Below, in pieces: positions 1 through 11,866 of a stretch of DNA of 64,000 nucleotides. The stretch lies in the NCBI RefSeq assembly GCF_000835495.1, contig NW_015622547.1, positions 992,001-1,056,000 of the forward strand, read 5' to 3'. A program made the translations under genes and the position numbers. This DNA comes from Cladophialophora immunda. Taxonomy: Eukaryota; Ascomycota; Eurotiomycetes; Chaetothyriales; Herpotrichiellaceae. The notes under the pieces are model-generated. The model was not told the DNA's origin, searched no databases, and saw only the letters and a list, made by a program, of their open reading frames with translations. Each line of letters starts with the position of its first letter. Positions within the stretch are counted from its first letter, which is position 1.

Positions 1-727
1 TAACCCACTTCCCAACAGCTTTCAGACATAGCTCGGCAATAACGTCGTTGGAAGTCCCCCAGTGGGACAAGATCTCCTCCCATGACCGAGCGATTTTTTG
101 AACATCTCGGGCTCGAATCAAATCCTTCAGTGTGTTTGCTCTGTCCTGCTCAGCCCGAGATCGGGAAAGCAATTGATCCCCAATCTCATCGTGGATGGCA
201 TTGAGAACTGTCAGATAGAAGACTAGTCCCGGATAGTTGTCTTTTGGGCCGGTTCCTGTTGAGGTAAGGGCCAACAAATCATCGAAGCAAGTCTCCCACC
301 CGGAGCCGTAAAATGTCGAGAACAGGAAGGTCACGGTTTGAGCAAACTTGTTAACGAGTGTGCCAGGATCTGGCGTGTCTGTCTGGCCTGGTGCCCCGTA
401 GAACTTCCGCAGGTATGCCATGAGTTGTTCTTCGATGGTTCTCAAGCCTTGTTGGTCCACCAGACCACCTTGGACTGCATTATTGACGATCTCCAGGCAG
501 TAGACTCGAATGACCATGGGCTGGCGGGGAACTTGTAGGGAGATGGCCAGGCATGGCTGCCATGCCGAGGGCTCTTGCCTCAACTGGTTGACATAGTCAA
601 AGGCCTGTCGTTTGAGGGCTGGGTCTGCGGAGGGGTCGTAAGCGATTTGAATCGCCGAGATTATCTGGGGAGACACATTAGTAGAGACAATTTACTTTGC
701 TGAAGGGTGACGAACCTGTTCGTCCAT
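1..727 (-). CDS. LOS1: Exportin-T / tRNA nuclear exportin LOS1, N-terminal part (runs off the left edge)
   Basis: Karyopherin-beta family tRNA exporter; with Ran-GTP it carries mature tRNA out of the nucleus. The coding parts are 716-727 (only M-D-E-Q) and 1-664, split by a 51-bp intron (665-715) with donor GTTCGT, branch CTAAT and acceptor CCCCAG. About 225 residues are inside the window. After the tiny first exon the protein reads on as IISAIQIAYDPSADPALK, which matches the start of Aspergillus-type LOS1, as do the later segments IHDEIGD, SRSRAEQDRAN and IRARDVQKIA. These lie in the importin-N/Xpo1-like HEAT repeats. The C-terminal part lies left of position 1. The gene is divergent from the transporter at 2421. 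The family is clear; the tiny first exon is inferred from splice signals and the conserved start. Confidence 0.9.
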
Positions 728-2420
728 CAGGTAATACCAGTGTTCCTCACCCACCGCGCTATGACTTCAGGAACACTGGGCAAGAAAGATAGTCACCGCA
801 TTTGGGCGTGACGAAAGTGGAAGCACGTGCTTCCGGAGTTAGTCCATGACAAAGCCCGGGTTTTTTGAGGAATTGACAGTGAAGAATGGGTGTCGACATC
901 AATCGTATCAACAAAACTTGCAGTGGACGTCTCTGAATTTTTCGTTACTGCGAGACAGAGAATGTTGCAGCGTCGGGCATCATTCCACTGGGGCCTCAGT
1001 GCCGCATCTTCGAGGGCGGAGAAATCTCCCCCAAAAGTTCCGGCCTTGGCATCAAACCACCCCTCGGCCACCACCAAATGACGCACATATTCCTCCTTTG
1101 TTTTCTTCCCCTGACTAAGATGGGAGCCATTGTATTTCTTCTTTGAGATAGAATCCCTGCTGCCAGCCTATAAGTGCTCCTGACCGGCTGATGTTGGAAC
1201 CAACGTCCTTCCGGAGCAAGCAAGAATTTGGGATTTCCCCACCAAGATCTCCAGCGAAACCCTATTATCAATGGCGCCTTGGTCTCCAGGCTGCTTGCTC
1301 ACTGTGAATGCTGAGGCTAACAGGGCTCAGACAGGTGCCTGATCGTGGCCATTACTGTGAAAGTCGAGCACGTCCAGAGGCTTCTCTATTGTCGGCAACC
1401 ATCGTTTCCAATTGCTGCCTGACGCCTAGGCTTTGCAAAAGGACGAAGAGGGTGCTGGTTCATGTCGATTCTTTGACCGTAACGGAACAAGTCTTGTGGT
1501 CGTGGTGTGCCTGCCAGGGAAGGCCTGAGAAACAAGGCATCACATCGATCTGACCATGTACCAAAAATGTTGCCGAAGCCAGCTATCGCGACATCTTGCT
1601 TACAAAGTATTCCTGGGCTCTTGAGAATGCAGTGTGTGTGTCTGTTAGTATCGACGCAGTCTGCATATTCGCTACCTCAACAAACACGTCCTTGAAGCCG
1701 GAGTTCGGAAGCAGTTGTGAATGGCAGCATGGCTAGGTCGAGGAAAAGAGATGAATTGACTTGGACGCCGTTCCTGAGCAAGAGATGGTCTTTTCCATAC
1801 TTCTACTATATACAATTTGACAGATGCAAGAGGCTGTAGCCTTGCTCCGTGACCCCTTTTCAACTCAAAAGACATGGACAGCCCTTCTCCGGTCAAGAAG
1901 GCTACCGTTGCAGGGGCAGCTTCAAAATGCCAAAACCAAAAGGTCTCGACCATGAACTAGAACAACCCATTGGTTCATGCTTCTTATCGATGGTTGTATC
2001 TCGGCTATTGACGGGACAGCCACCCACTACTCTACAAGGCCATATCTACGCCCTTCTGCCTACATAGACCCTTCTCGGCTTACATGGGTCAAATATACGG
2101 AGAGCAATCTATCTGGATACGCACCCTGATGCCACCCCGTAAGGATCAGCCTTACATAAACTTGTGCTGATTTATTGTTACCACTTGAGTTTTTTGCCTC
2201 CGCCGTGAGTTTTTATACGACAAAAAAAAAAGTCGCCCCTCCGCATTCTTGGGGTGGTGCTTGTCCTCCTCTCTCCATTTTGTCTGCATTGCACATGTTA
2301 TTACATATTATATGTCACCCCCCCAAAATCTCTGGAGTAAGATCCCACACGCCAGCTTTGCACCACGAAAAAGTTTTACATCTATCTGGGGACGAGATCC
2401 TCAAGTGACGGGGAAACACC
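728..2420. other. Intergenic region between divergent LOS1 and DHA1 transporter
   Basis: About 1.7 kb with no gene I can support. Open frames on both strands are short, lack family motifs and are interrupted. It must hold the promoters of both flanking genes. An A-rich run near 2222 and a C-rich patch near 2318 lie within 200 bp of the transporter start. No tRNA or transposon signature seen. Confidence 0.6.
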
Positions 2421-4084
2421 ATGGACGAAACCCAACCGTTGCTCAGAAATACCATCCAGGCCCAGCAAGGCCCGGACAAAGCCGCTCAGCCAACGGACAT
2501 TGTTGATTTCGATCCCAACGGCGACCCGGAAAACCCAAGAGACTGGCCGAATGCCTACAAATGGGGGATCGTGGCTTTGCTTGCTTTCATGGCTTTCACA
2601 GTGTGAGTCTACACCTCGATCCTGGTCTTATGGCTACCTCTCTCTCCCCCTGGCAGCGACAAGTCGATCTAACTCGGTTTTACAGGACTTTCACATGTAT
2701 ATCTGTCGTGCCCGTGGCAAACCGGATCGTGTACGACCTCGACGGCACAAGCAGCAAGTCCGCCAGCGTCCTCCTCGTCACGATATGGGAATTCGGCGAG
2801 GCGTTTGGGCCCCTCGTGCTGGCGCCGCTGTCTGAGTCGTTTGGGCGGTACCCGGTCTTCAACGTCGCCAACGTCCTGTTCATCTCCGCCACTGTGCTGG
2901 CGGCACTGTGCCAAAGCACCCCGCTCTTCATCGCCGCGCGGGCCTTGACCGGTGTGGCGGTCGCCTCGAACGTGCTGAACCCGGCCATCGTGGGCGACAT
3001 GTTCGTCTCGGAGCAGCGCGGGTCGGCGATGAGTTTCATCATGCTCGCGCCCTTGCTGGGAGGAGCCATCGGCCCTGCCATCGCCGGCGCCATCGCCGAG
3101 ACGCTGGGCTGGCGCCAGGTCCTCTGGGTGGGCGTCACGCTGGCCAGTGCGTGCGAGGTCGCCTTCCTGACCTGTTTCCGCGAGACGTACAAAGTCGCCA
3201 TCCTCAATCGGAGAGTGGCCAGGTTGAGGAAGGAGACGGGCAACCTCGCGCTACGGACCGCGGTCGACGTGGACGACGCCGAGGCCAACGTGAAGCGATC
3301 CACGAAGCTGTGGGACTCGGTCCTGCGGCCCTTTGTCGTCTTCTTCGACTCGGGCGTGCTGCAGGCCATGTCCCTCTTCGGGTCGCTGGTGTTCACCTAT
3401 TTCTACGTCATGTCGACGACGCTGCCGGATATCTTGGAGGGAATATACGGCCTCTCACCCGCATTGACGGGATCCATGTTCATCAGTTTCAGTACGTATT
3501 TATGCCTCAGATTTTGCATTTTGTGACAATTGATTATGCTCGAGCCCCCCGAATGCTAACAACGCCCCGTTCCAGGTGTCGGATCCGTCATCAGCGTGGT
3601 CATCTGCAACCTCTTCCTCGACAGAGTCTACATCCGCCTGCGCGACGCCCAGAAGGGCGGCTCGCGCGAAGGCCAACCCGAGTACCGGCTCCCGCTCGCC
3701 ATCATCGGCGGCTTCACGCTCCCCTTCATGGTCGCCCTGTACGGCTGGGCGGCCGAACTCCGCCTCCCGCTCCCGATCTTGATCCTCATCCTCGTGCTCC
3801 TGGGAAACTCGATGATGCTGGGCTTCATCCCGCTGATGGCCTTTGTGGTCGACGCCTTCAAGCTGTATTCCGCCAGCGCCATGACCGCGCTGATCGTCAC
3901 GCGGTGCTTGATGGGGACGTTCCTGCCCCTGGGCGTCGAGCCGTTGGTCAAGGCCATGGGATACGGTTGGGGCTTCACCATTCTGTGTGGGCTCAGCCTC
4001 GGGACCGCGCCGATTCCCGTCCTGATCTATCGTTACGGTTCGAAGTGGAGGAGGCTGTCGACGTACACAGAACAAGATGACTAG
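2421..4084 (+). CDS. MFS multidrug transporter, DHA1 (12-TM drug:H+ antiporter) type
   Basis: Plasma-membrane major facilitator, probably exporting drugs, polyamines or secondary metabolites. Exons 2421-2602, 2686-3491 and 3576-4084 give 498 residues. Introns are 83 and 84 bp with GTGAGT and GTACGT donors; the second has a GCTAAC branch. The N-terminal acidic stretch with NPRDWPNAYKWG ahead of TM1 is typical of fungal DHA1 proteins. The TM2-3 loop (SESFGRYPVF) is a variant of MFS motif A, and ALLGGAIGPAIAG-like residues in TM5 form the antiporter motif C. A charged central loop of about 60 residues separates the two six-helix halves. Third-position GC is very high. The substrate cannot be told from sequence. 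Confidence 0.88.
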
Positions 4085-5829
4085 AGGACTTTTCGAACGA
4101 TATGTGAAGGCCGTCTGGGGGTCATTCCACTGACGAAGCAAAAAGCAGCGACAACCGCATGGCGTTCTGGAGTTTTAATGTTCGAGGTGGTCGGAGCGCA
4201 TTTTCAGGTCGGGCAGTCTAGGAAGGGAACGGTTCGATGCGTCTTTGACGAGACGGGTACTACATTCATGGTCTTCGAAGGATAGATAAACTTAGACAGG
4301 CAGAGAACTTCAACACAGCGGCCGGTTAGCTCTTTTTTTTCCCGAAACAACCTTCCTATCTCTACCTCCATCTTTACCAAGCGCGGCAACGACTTGCTTT
4401 CGAAAGCCGCTACTGCCCCTTGGAAAAGGATTGGCTGGATTACTTGCTGCTGCTGCTGCCCCTTGTCGCTTTATTTTCGCCATTGTCGACGTGCATGCAA
4501 GGTGCTCGACGGCACAAGCAGTCCGGTGCTGTTGGATTTGAGTCGATCGGAGGTCAGTGAAACAGTCCCTTGCAAGGGCGGTGTTCGGCGGTGCTCGCGA
4601 TTTCTTTTTTTGGGTTTTAAGGAATCTTGAACGATGAACTAGGACATACTAGTAGGTGTCTTGTGTTTCCTACATATTCCATGCTTGCCAATTCACTCGG
4701 TCGTTATAGTCCTCCGTCGTTTCCCCCTCTGCCTGCGCGTTCTGACTCCGCGAGAGAAGCCTAACTGCCGCACCTGTCTTGAGTCGGCGAAGTTACCGAG
4801 GATCCCCTGCTGCAACTCTCGGCTTCTGCCTTGCGCTATCCTGACGACCTCTTGCGGTTGGGGTATTGTCAGGTCTGCTTCTGTAAGAAGTACTTGGGTA
4901 TCCTCCGCCGATGTTGACGTCGGTGACCCGGCGCCACTCCCTCCCACAGAAGCGTCGTCCTCCCCTGTCTCTTTCGCCCTCCGCCGACCTCGCAGTATTC
5001 GGCACAGGGGAATCATCCTCTGGGCGGAATCTAGATCATATATATATTGGCAGATTGAAAAAGGTCGAGTTTCTCAATTCACTACCATGGTCGCCGTCTG
5101 ACATGCTGCTTGTGGAAATCGCGATGTTGGCGAGCGGGGTTGGCATCCTTATTTTTCCTGCCTGTTCTGAACTGGGCTTTTTGACTGTGGTTGAAGCTTG
5201 GATTGAAACTGATGTATGTCAGTCACAACTCAGCCTCGTCACGTGATGGCGATAAAGGGGGGGAACATACCTGAGGGACCCTGATGGGGTGACCACCATG
5301 GTCCAACGACCGAGATAGTTTGATGTTGGGTTTTGATTCGAAGGCACTCTTCTGTTGCAGAAAGTGATGATCGTTGTCGAAGGCAGAACACACACCATCA
5401 GTTGCGCCCAGATAGCCCAGGTCCAAGTCCATCTTGGCCGTGACTGCGAGCAGGTCCAAAATAAATGACAGGACAGATGTGAGGCTCGGAGGAGGAGAAC
5501 CGAACGACAAGCTAGATGATTGAATGGCTGGTGATGGAAGACAGATCTTTCATATCAGATAATCTGGAGTTGAGGAGAGGCAGGGCAATTATCTCATGAA
5601 TTCGAAGATGGACGAAAGAAGACAGAAGACTTAAAGACATGGGGTGTATAAATAGGAATGGCACAGAGAGAGCAAACTGTGCGGCTAGGCGCGAATGCTG
5701 CACAGGAAAGCAGTGAATACAGAACTAGATTTCGCAATGAATGAACTGGCATAATCAAAGCTTCTGGTTCTTTTTCATTCCGCTTCTATCCCTGTCAGCC
5801 TCTATTGTGTTTGTGTATCAATCAACATA
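4085..5829. other. Intergenic region with one weak small-gene candidate
   Basis: Convergent stretch between the DHA1 transporter and the formylglutathione hydrolase. It contains a CTG/CTGCTG run near 4447, a TATAAATA at 5647-5654, and a palindromic TCACGTGA at 5239-5246. Apart from the spliced open frame at 5149-5432 described separately, I see no gene. Confidence 0.5.
5149..5432 (-). CDS. Candidate small spliced ORF, 73 aa, unknown
   Basis: I do not recognise this protein. On the minus strand an ATG at 5432 opens a frame ending at a GTATGT donor (exon 5271-5432). A 62-bp intron follows (5209-5270) with a CTGAC branch and CATCAG acceptor, and the frame continues to TAA at 5149-5151 (exon 5149-5208). 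The protein starts MDLDLGYLGATDG and is polar, with no signal peptide or membrane helix. The splice signals are good, but so short a frame could be chance. The intron contains a TCACGTGA palindrome, which would be more at home in a promoter. Low confidence. Confidence 0.2.
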
Positions 5830-6791
5830 CTATGCAAACAAGTACTTCGCGGCATGGTCAATGTGATCATCCGCGAAGGTCGCCATTGTGTAGTAGCTGT
5901 GGTCATAGTCTGGCTGGAACCTGACATGGACTCCGTTCTCTTGCCCAATTTCCTTTGCGGCCGCGGTGAAATTTTCGGGGAGAAGCTGTCCTTGTTTGTA
6001 GAAATTGTCACCAGTGCCCTAAGGTGGTCAGCAGTGAACAAGCACGGTCAAGCACCGCGACATACCACGTCAATCAAAATGTCAAGGGGCCCGCCTTTCC
6101 ACTGTTTGATCAATTCTGTCGAATCATGCTGGGCTCCCAGTTTTTGCCAGTCGTCACCGAAATAACCTTTGAACGCTTTCTCACCCCAGGGGCACTTGAG
6201 GGGATTGGCAATGGGAGCAAAGGCGCTGACACTCTTGTATTTTCCCGGGTTCTTCAGGTATAGGGACAGGGCGCCATGGCCTCCCATACTGTGTCCACTG
6301 ATGCTGACTCTGCTGGAATCGATCTGGTCTTTGAAGGCTTCGAAGACGGTTTTGGGGAGTTCTTCAGTGATATATGAGTACATCTTGTAGTTCTTGGACC
6401 AAGGGTCGGCGCTAGCATCGACGTAGAAACCTGCGCCGGTACCGAAATCGTAGGCATCGTCCTCGCCTTGGATACCAATACCCCCTGCATCCCGTCAGTC
6501 CAGGTATTGACTGTCAAGGTCCCGATGTGACTTACTTGGACTTGTGTCAGGGTACAAGACGGCGATGCCCTTCTTGCTAGCACCGTGTTGGAAGAATCCC
6601 TTTTCGGAACAATTGTCACCAGTGCATGTGAGCCCAGAGAGCCATATCAGCAGCGGGACCTTGCTGTTTGCAGATTGAGGAGGAAGGAACAGGTTGAACT
6701 TCATCTCGCAGCCAGTGGTGGAGGCATTGTGAGCAAGCTTGAGAAGCTTACCGCCGAAGTTGGCGATGGTGGCTTGGGTAGTGACGGACAT
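5830..6791 (-). CDS. S-formylglutathione hydrolase (esterase D family)
   Basis: Cytosolic serine hydrolase that splits S-formylglutathione to formate and glutathione, the second step of glutathione-dependent formaldehyde detoxification. Exons in order of translation are 6536-6791, 6066-6484 and 5830-6018, giving 287 residues, the usual family length. Introns are 51 bp (6485-6535) and 47 bp (6019-6065) with GTAAGT and GTATGT donors. The nucleophile elbow GHSMGG puts the catalytic Ser near 151. The other triad residues are Asp about 229 (GTGDNF) and His about 265 (DYDHSYY). [10 protein letters not shown] near the N-terminus and the conserved cysteine inside it are family marks. No partner dehydrogenase is nearby. 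Confidence 0.95.
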
Positions 6792-7624
6792 TTTACAACT
6801 TTGGGTTCAGAGGCTTCGTTTTGAGGGAGAATGAGAAGACAGCAACGGACTGAAGAAATGTTTTCGTAGAGCACCGTTTTGCATATGTGAAATGACGTGT
6901 GGGGGACAGCGCAGGGAGGGGGATGCCGCATTGGAGAAGAGGAAAAAGCCCCGCAGGTGGCAGTTGCGGAACAGCAGCGAGCGAGAACCCTCTGTCAATC
7001 CATAGTCAAGGGGACAACTCGGGAGCTTGCGAATCTCACCGGAAGAGGCACCAGTAAGGAAAAGATGCGAACAGGTGGATTAGGGAAGAGGGGCCGATGT
7101 GAGCCTCTCCAATCAGTCTATCGGCAGTGGGAGCAAGATTGAATTGGGATAGGTTTTCCGCCTCGACGACAATTTCCTTTCCGAGTGCTGAGTCCCGGGG
7201 GTGAGCGAGGGCGCAGGTAACTCGCAGCGCCCGTAGAGCTGTCCAAAAGGGGATGTCTGGCTGGTATTCGTACAGAACCCATTGGCTATTGTTTGTTGGA
7301 AGTCGGAGAAGCACCAAACTACGAGCATGAGACCCAAAGGTTCAAAGGACCGGTAGATGAAGCTATCTCAAAGGCATGCAGATACATAGGCGCATAGGTC
7401 AGGTCAACTCAGGCTGCGCAGGTGAAGACCGGTAATACTTCGGAACTGCGCGCGAGGCTGCCAGAAGATACCACTACCACCACCTCCAGCGCTGTGTATT
7501 TGTATTATTCAGACGCTGCATTCCCCACGACCGCCTTGTTTCCTTGTGCTCCTATATTATCAGCCAAGGATCCCATTTCCTTTGAGCACAGTCGCTCCGC
7601 CAGGGAAGCCTCTCAGTATCAGCC
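6792..7624. other. Divergent promoter region (formylglutathione hydrolase / YTH1)
   Basis: About 830 bp between two divergent genes. I see no coding potential, tRNA or repeat. The last 150 bp before YTH1 are pyrimidine-rich, as is common upstream of fungal starts. Confidence 0.6.
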
Positions 7625-8392
7625 ATGGCGTCGGTGGCCTCGTCCACCCCCTCTGTGCAAGAGGTGACCCTTCCCAAGGATCCCGCGTCGTCTCAACCAA
7701 AATACAATTTCAGCTTTACGCCCTTCCTCCGCAGCAACGCCCTCGCCGCACTCGCATCTACCGTTCCCGTCTGCCCTGATTTCGCCAGTACAGGCCACTG
7801 TCCGCGCGGGCGTCGCTGTCCCGACCGTCATCCCACTCCCACCCAAGCGCAGGCGTCCCATTCCCAGCAGCATCACTACGGGCGCCACGCCAATGACAAC
7901 TATGTCTGCAAACATTGGCTCAAGGGCCTCTGCAAGAAGGGGGATGCTTGCGATTACCTGCACGAATATAACCTACGAAAGATGAGCGAATGCCAATTTT
8001 ACAATCAAAACGGCTATTGCCAGAACGGCGACGAATGTCTCTACGTACATGTCAAAGAGGGCTCAAAGCTGCCGATGTGTGAAGACTATAATAAGGGTTT
8101 CTGCGAGAAGGGGCCGAGATGTCCAAATCGGCACGTGAGGAGGAAGTTGTGCGAATTCTATCTGGCGGGATTCTGTCCGGATGGGAAAGAGTGTAAATTT
8201 GGGGTTCACCTCAAGAGCGGCCCGGCTGCAGCGGCTGCGGCAGCGGCAGAGAGAGACGCAGATGCACATAGAAGGGAAAGGGTCGCAGACCTGGAAAAGA
8301 GGGAAGAAGAATCGCGCAAAGACTACGGTGGTTGGAAGGGTGGAAGAGGTGGAAAGGCAGGAAGGTGGAGGAGCAAACGAGACAGAAGGTGA
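7625..8392 (+). CDS. YTH1: mRNA 3'-end-processing protein YTH1 (CPSF30 homologue)
   Basis: CCCH zinc-finger RNA-binding subunit of the nuclear cleavage and polyadenylation factor; it binds pre-mRNA near the poly(A) signal and holds Fip1. Intronless, 255 residues. Five CCCH fingers run in tandem, starting near C50, C95, C123, C152 and C176. The first is set apart from the other four by a Gln/His/Ser-rich linker of about 25 residues, as in other filamentous-fungus homologues. The last finger has C-X4-H in its final spacing. An Ala run (residues about 202-209) is followed by a charged Arg/Lys/Gly-rich tail. The start is set by the context CAGCCATGGCG. Confidence 0.95.
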   Translation: MASVASSTPSVQEVTLPKDPASSQPKYNFSFTPFLRSNALAALASTVPVCPDFASTGHCPRGRRCPDRHPTPTQAQASHSQQHHYGRHANDNYVCKHWLKGLCKKGDACDYLHEYNLRKMSECQFYNQNGYCQNGDECLYVHVKEGSKLPMCEDYNKGFCEKGPRCPNRHVRRKLCEFYLAGFCPDGKECKFGVHLKSGPAAAAAAAAERDADAHRRERVADLEKREEESRKDYGGWKGGRGGKAGRWRSKRDRR

Positions 8393-9913
8393 AAAGGAGA
8401 GAGATTGGACATACTTGAAAAGAGCATCGACATTCCCAGCAATCGGTGCCTAAACCAGTGGTCAACGGGACGGCCATCAAAGGCCACTTTTGAACCTCGC
8501 GAATGTTGCGGACGGTTTTCTGCACTGTTGCTCGACAGTGGCGCAGACGCTCTCAGCATGACCCGGCCCAGCTTGCGGGTCGAGAAGATTCTCCATTAGG
8601 AGGAAGAGCTACACCAACACACTTGATCGGATTCATACACATATGGGCAACGCCGACAAGATCAGCCAGGAGACAGAGAGCTCTTCATCCGAGTCATCGA
8701 GCCTGAAAAATGGACCCGAGTAGCACTCGGATATTATCCAACACGATGACACGCCGCATTCCCACTTCTGACCGGCAGGTGGAAGACACTTTCGCCGGAA
8801 GTCTTGTCTTCCCCTCGGTCCACAGACAGCGAACGGGCACGCAAGTGGACGCCTTGAAGAGGTGAGGTTGCCCTCGAACATGAATCATTCCTGTCCTCCT
8901 GACGCTCTCAAAGGGGCTGGAGCTTCGAGCATCGTTCTCTGCAGCCAGGACAGAGAGAATGTGAGAAGGAGGAGAGAAGTAGAAGAAGATTGCTACGGCG
9001 TTACATATCGTGAGCAGCTACTAATATAACTAGCTGCTTGGACTGTCCACTTGTGCTCGGAATCGGGTGTATATAATAAATAAGAGACAACACCAAACAC
9101 GTGAAATAGAGAATGAAAGTCGCAAGGCCAGCCGGGGGCTCATTTGATTTGAATGAAATAAACTCTTGCTGGCTCCCCTCTGCCTCTACCTCTACCTCTG
9201 CTTCCCTTCCATTATGTATCGGACCATCCAGCACCGAGGCCGTTTGATGCACTTTATATACGTAGTGGCACCGCTAGGAGATACCATCCATCACGATCCT
9301 CTCTTATTCCGCCCCCCCCTTAAGTCCCATCGATCCCATCCCATCTTGACCCTCGTCTCGCGTCATTCCTTCCCTCCCTCCCACACTGTCCCAATATCCT
9401 CTCTTCCACGCCCGTAGACGAGCAAGAAAACGTCGTCCGATCGGCGTAAGTCTTTCTTTGCACGTAACTCCCGTGAGCAGGGCTGACTGGGGTAAAGTTC
9501 CAGGCCAAACGTCCTGTCTTGTCCTCTTGTACGGTACAAAAGAGAGGTCATGACGGGAAGACGCTACCCGGTCCTTGACTTTTCTGACTTTTGTCTCAGG
9601 AGTCGACTGAAAAAAAGGGAGGGAAAAACCAAAAAGTTGGTGGAGGAGGGGTTTGGTGTCGTGCCCTTTCCTTTACGCTATACGATCGATTCCGCTAGTC
9701 ACGGACAAGTAAACGCCACGCCATGTACCCCTGATATGGAGGCTGGTATGCAGGTAGCTGCGTACGTAGGTATCCATGCAAAAGACAACGCCGCCTGCTA
9801 TGCCCGGCTAAAGGGTCCAAAAGCCCGAGGATACAAAAGCAAAATGGCCAAGGTGTCCAATGCCCCATGCAATCTTTTTCAAACCATTTTTGTGCAGCGG
9901 TTTGTATGTTTTC
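8393..9913. other. Intergenic region between convergent YTH1 and DHA2 transporter
   Basis: About 1.5 kb, convergent, with no gene I can support. It includes a short hexanucleotide repeat (9178-9201) and C/T-rich tracts around 9300-9400. Open frames here are short and carry no family motif. Confidence 0.55.
9178..9201. repeat. Hexanucleotide microsatellite (CTCTRC)4
   Basis: Four tandem units: CTCTGC, CTCTAC, CTCTAC, CTCTGC. It lies in non-coding sequence between convergent genes. Confidence 0.8.
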
Positions 9914-11866
9914 TCAGTCTTGCTGTCCTGCTCCCGCTCCTGCTGAAGCCGCGGTTGCTGGAGTCGCTTTTTCGATATCCCTCTCTAATGTAGCCCTCCT
10001 ACTCCTTTGCTTCTCCTCTCTCTCGCGCAATAGTTCCTGTCTCACCCTCTCTTGCTCTTCGATCCCGGTTCTTGCCTTCTCGTGGGTGCTGCTGAGCTCC
10101 TTCTTCTTGATGAACAGGCTCACCACGATCCCAAACGCCGCAAAACATGTGTAGAAGATCCACATCGTCCTCAATGAGTCGGTGTATGCTTTGTCGACAG
10201 CGTGACGAGCGGGTCCGTGAAGGGTGCGCACGATGGAAGTGGTCGCGCCGAAGGAGGAGGAGGTCAGAAGTCTCGCGCGCTGTGATCCTATGACGGGGAC
10301 TAGGCCATCATACTTCTTGGAGAGTTCATTGGTGAAGACGACACCGCCCAACACCACCGAGATCGAAGTTGAGAGGTTGCGAATGAAGCCGAATGTCGCT
10401 GTTGCTACAGCCATGTCGTGACCCTTGATGTGGGCTTGTAACGCAATCAATGGGGATTGGAAATTCGGGCCCACACCAATACCTGCAATGATCTGATAGA
10501 TGATGATCTTGGCCCAGTCCTTGTTGGATGGCAAGTCGATGAACAGTCCGTAACCAAGAGTCATTACGCAGAGGCCAAACCAGATTGGGTCCCGGAATCG
10601 ACCTGTCTTCTTGACATAAAGGCCTGTGGCTGTCGAGACAAAGGATAACGTGAGGACCATTGTAAGCAGATACACTCCGGAGAGAAGCGGGCTAGCGCCA
10701 ATCACGGTCTGAAAGTAAAAGGGGAGATAGTAGCTCCCAGCAATGAAGACGAAGCCGTGGATGAAGCACACTCCCAACGCTGCAAGATTGGATCGGTTCT
10801 TGAAGAGTCGGAGGGGGATGACGGGGTATTTCGCCAGCTTCCACTCGTTTAGGAAGAACAGGACAATGGTGACGATGCCGAAGATAATGAGGCATAAGGT
10901 ATAGGCACTGTCCCAGGGCCTCGTCGTGCCTCCTGAGGTCATGCCAAACAGGAACATGACAACTCCACCGACAATGGTGACGACACCAATCCAATCGATG
11001 GCCTTGACTCCAGCCCAAAACGGTGTCGTGGGAGTGTCCAGCTTGAGGAAGAAGGTGAGCAGGATCAACGAAAGACCGTCCAGGGGTAAATTGATGTAAA
11101 AACACCATCTCCAAGAGACACCCTCGGTGAAAGCGCCGCCCACAACAGGACCGACTCCGGAGGCAATGGCCCATATCATACCCAAGATGCCAAAGTACTT
11201 GGGTCTTTCTCTCATACTGAATAGGTCGCTGATACAGATGTAGACCAGTGTTACGAGGCCGCCTCCGCCAATGCCTTGAATCACCCGTCCCCCAATGAGC
11301 AGACCGATCGAGTTGCTCAACGCGGCGACCAGACTTCCGGCCATGAAGATCCCATTGGCCAGCATGATGATAGGTTTGCGACCCCAGATATCAGAGAGTT
11401 TGCCCCACAGAGGCACGCTTGCCGCGTTTGCAAGTAGATATGCACTTCCAACCCAGGTGTAGTCTGACGCCGAGGCTTGAAAATGCTGAGCAATAGTAGG
11501 TAAAGCTGTGGTGATGATGGTGACGTCCAGAGCAGCCAGAAACAGGGCCATGCACAGGGAGAACATGATAATGACAGTTCGGCTTTTGGAAAACTCGGAG
11601 GCTCTGGATCTTGTTCTGTCCAGCGCGGGCTTTTCGAGAGCTAATTCCTCGACCGGTGATCCATTGTCGGGCGGCGTTCCCACGGCGACACCATTTGCCG
11701 GGTCAGGAAACTTCTCTGATGCTGGGATGCTGGATGACGCAGGTGAAGGGGCATCATCCTGTACGGCGGCCTTCTCTGGAGGTGCAATTGCGCCCGGCGG
11801 AGCACCACCTTCAGGCTCGAGGTATTCGGCGGCCGCCTCGACTTTCTTTTCGGGGTCCGTCGTCAT
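9914..11866 (-). CDS. MFS drug transporter, DHA2 (14-TM) family
   Basis: Plasma-membrane drug:H+ antiporter of the 14-helix family that includes fungal toxin and azole efflux pumps. Intronless, 650 residues; the ATG is at 11866. A long Pro/Ala/Glu-rich cytosolic N-terminus (about 95 residues) precedes TM1 (MFSLCMALFLAALDVTI), which holds the DHA2 motif LDVTIITTALPTIA. The TM2-3 loop GKLSDIWGRKP is motif A and GVGPVVGGAF is antiporter motif C. An extracellular loop of about 60 residues before the last helix, and a highly charged Glu/Arg coiled tail ending in an Ala/Gly run, complete it. Substrate unknown. No biosynthetic cluster lies beside it, so a general detoxification role is more likely. 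Confidence 0.92.
   Translation of the reverse strand: MTTDPEKKVEAAAEYLEPEGGAPPGAIAPPEKAAVQDDAPSPASSSIPASEKFPDPANGVAVGTPPDNGSPVEELALEKPALDRTRSRASEFSKSRTVIIMFSLCMALFLAALDVTIITTALPTIAQHFQASASDYTWVGSAYLLANAASVPLWGKLSDIWGRKPIIMLANGIFMAGSLVAALSNSIGLLIGGRVIQGIGGGGLVTLVYICISDLFSMRERPKYFGILGMIWAIASGVGPVVGGAFTEGVSWRWCFYINLPLDGLSLILLTFFLKLDTPTTPFWAGVKAIDWIGVVTIVGGVVMFLFGMTSGGTTRPWDSAYTLCLIIFGIVTIVLFFLNEWKLAKYPVIPLRLFKNRSNLAALGVCFIHGFVFIAGSYYLPFYFQTVIGASPLLSGVYLLTMVLTLSFVSTATGLYVKKTGRFRDPIWFGLCVMTLGYGLFIDLPSNKDWAKIIIYQIIAGIGVGPNFQSPLIALQAHIKGHDMAVATATFGFIRNLSTSISVVLGGVVFTNELSKKYDGLVPVIGSQRARLLTSSSFGATTSIVRTLHGPARHAVDKAYTDSLRTMWIFYTCFAAFGIVVSLFIKKKELSSTHEKARTGIEEQERVRQELLREREEKQRSRRATLERDIEKATPATAASAGAGAGQQD

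Noticed and set aside
2908..4080. 390-codon frame overlapping the DHA1 transporter
   Set aside because: Runs through the second intron of the transporter and is Arg/His/Pro-rich without any family motif.
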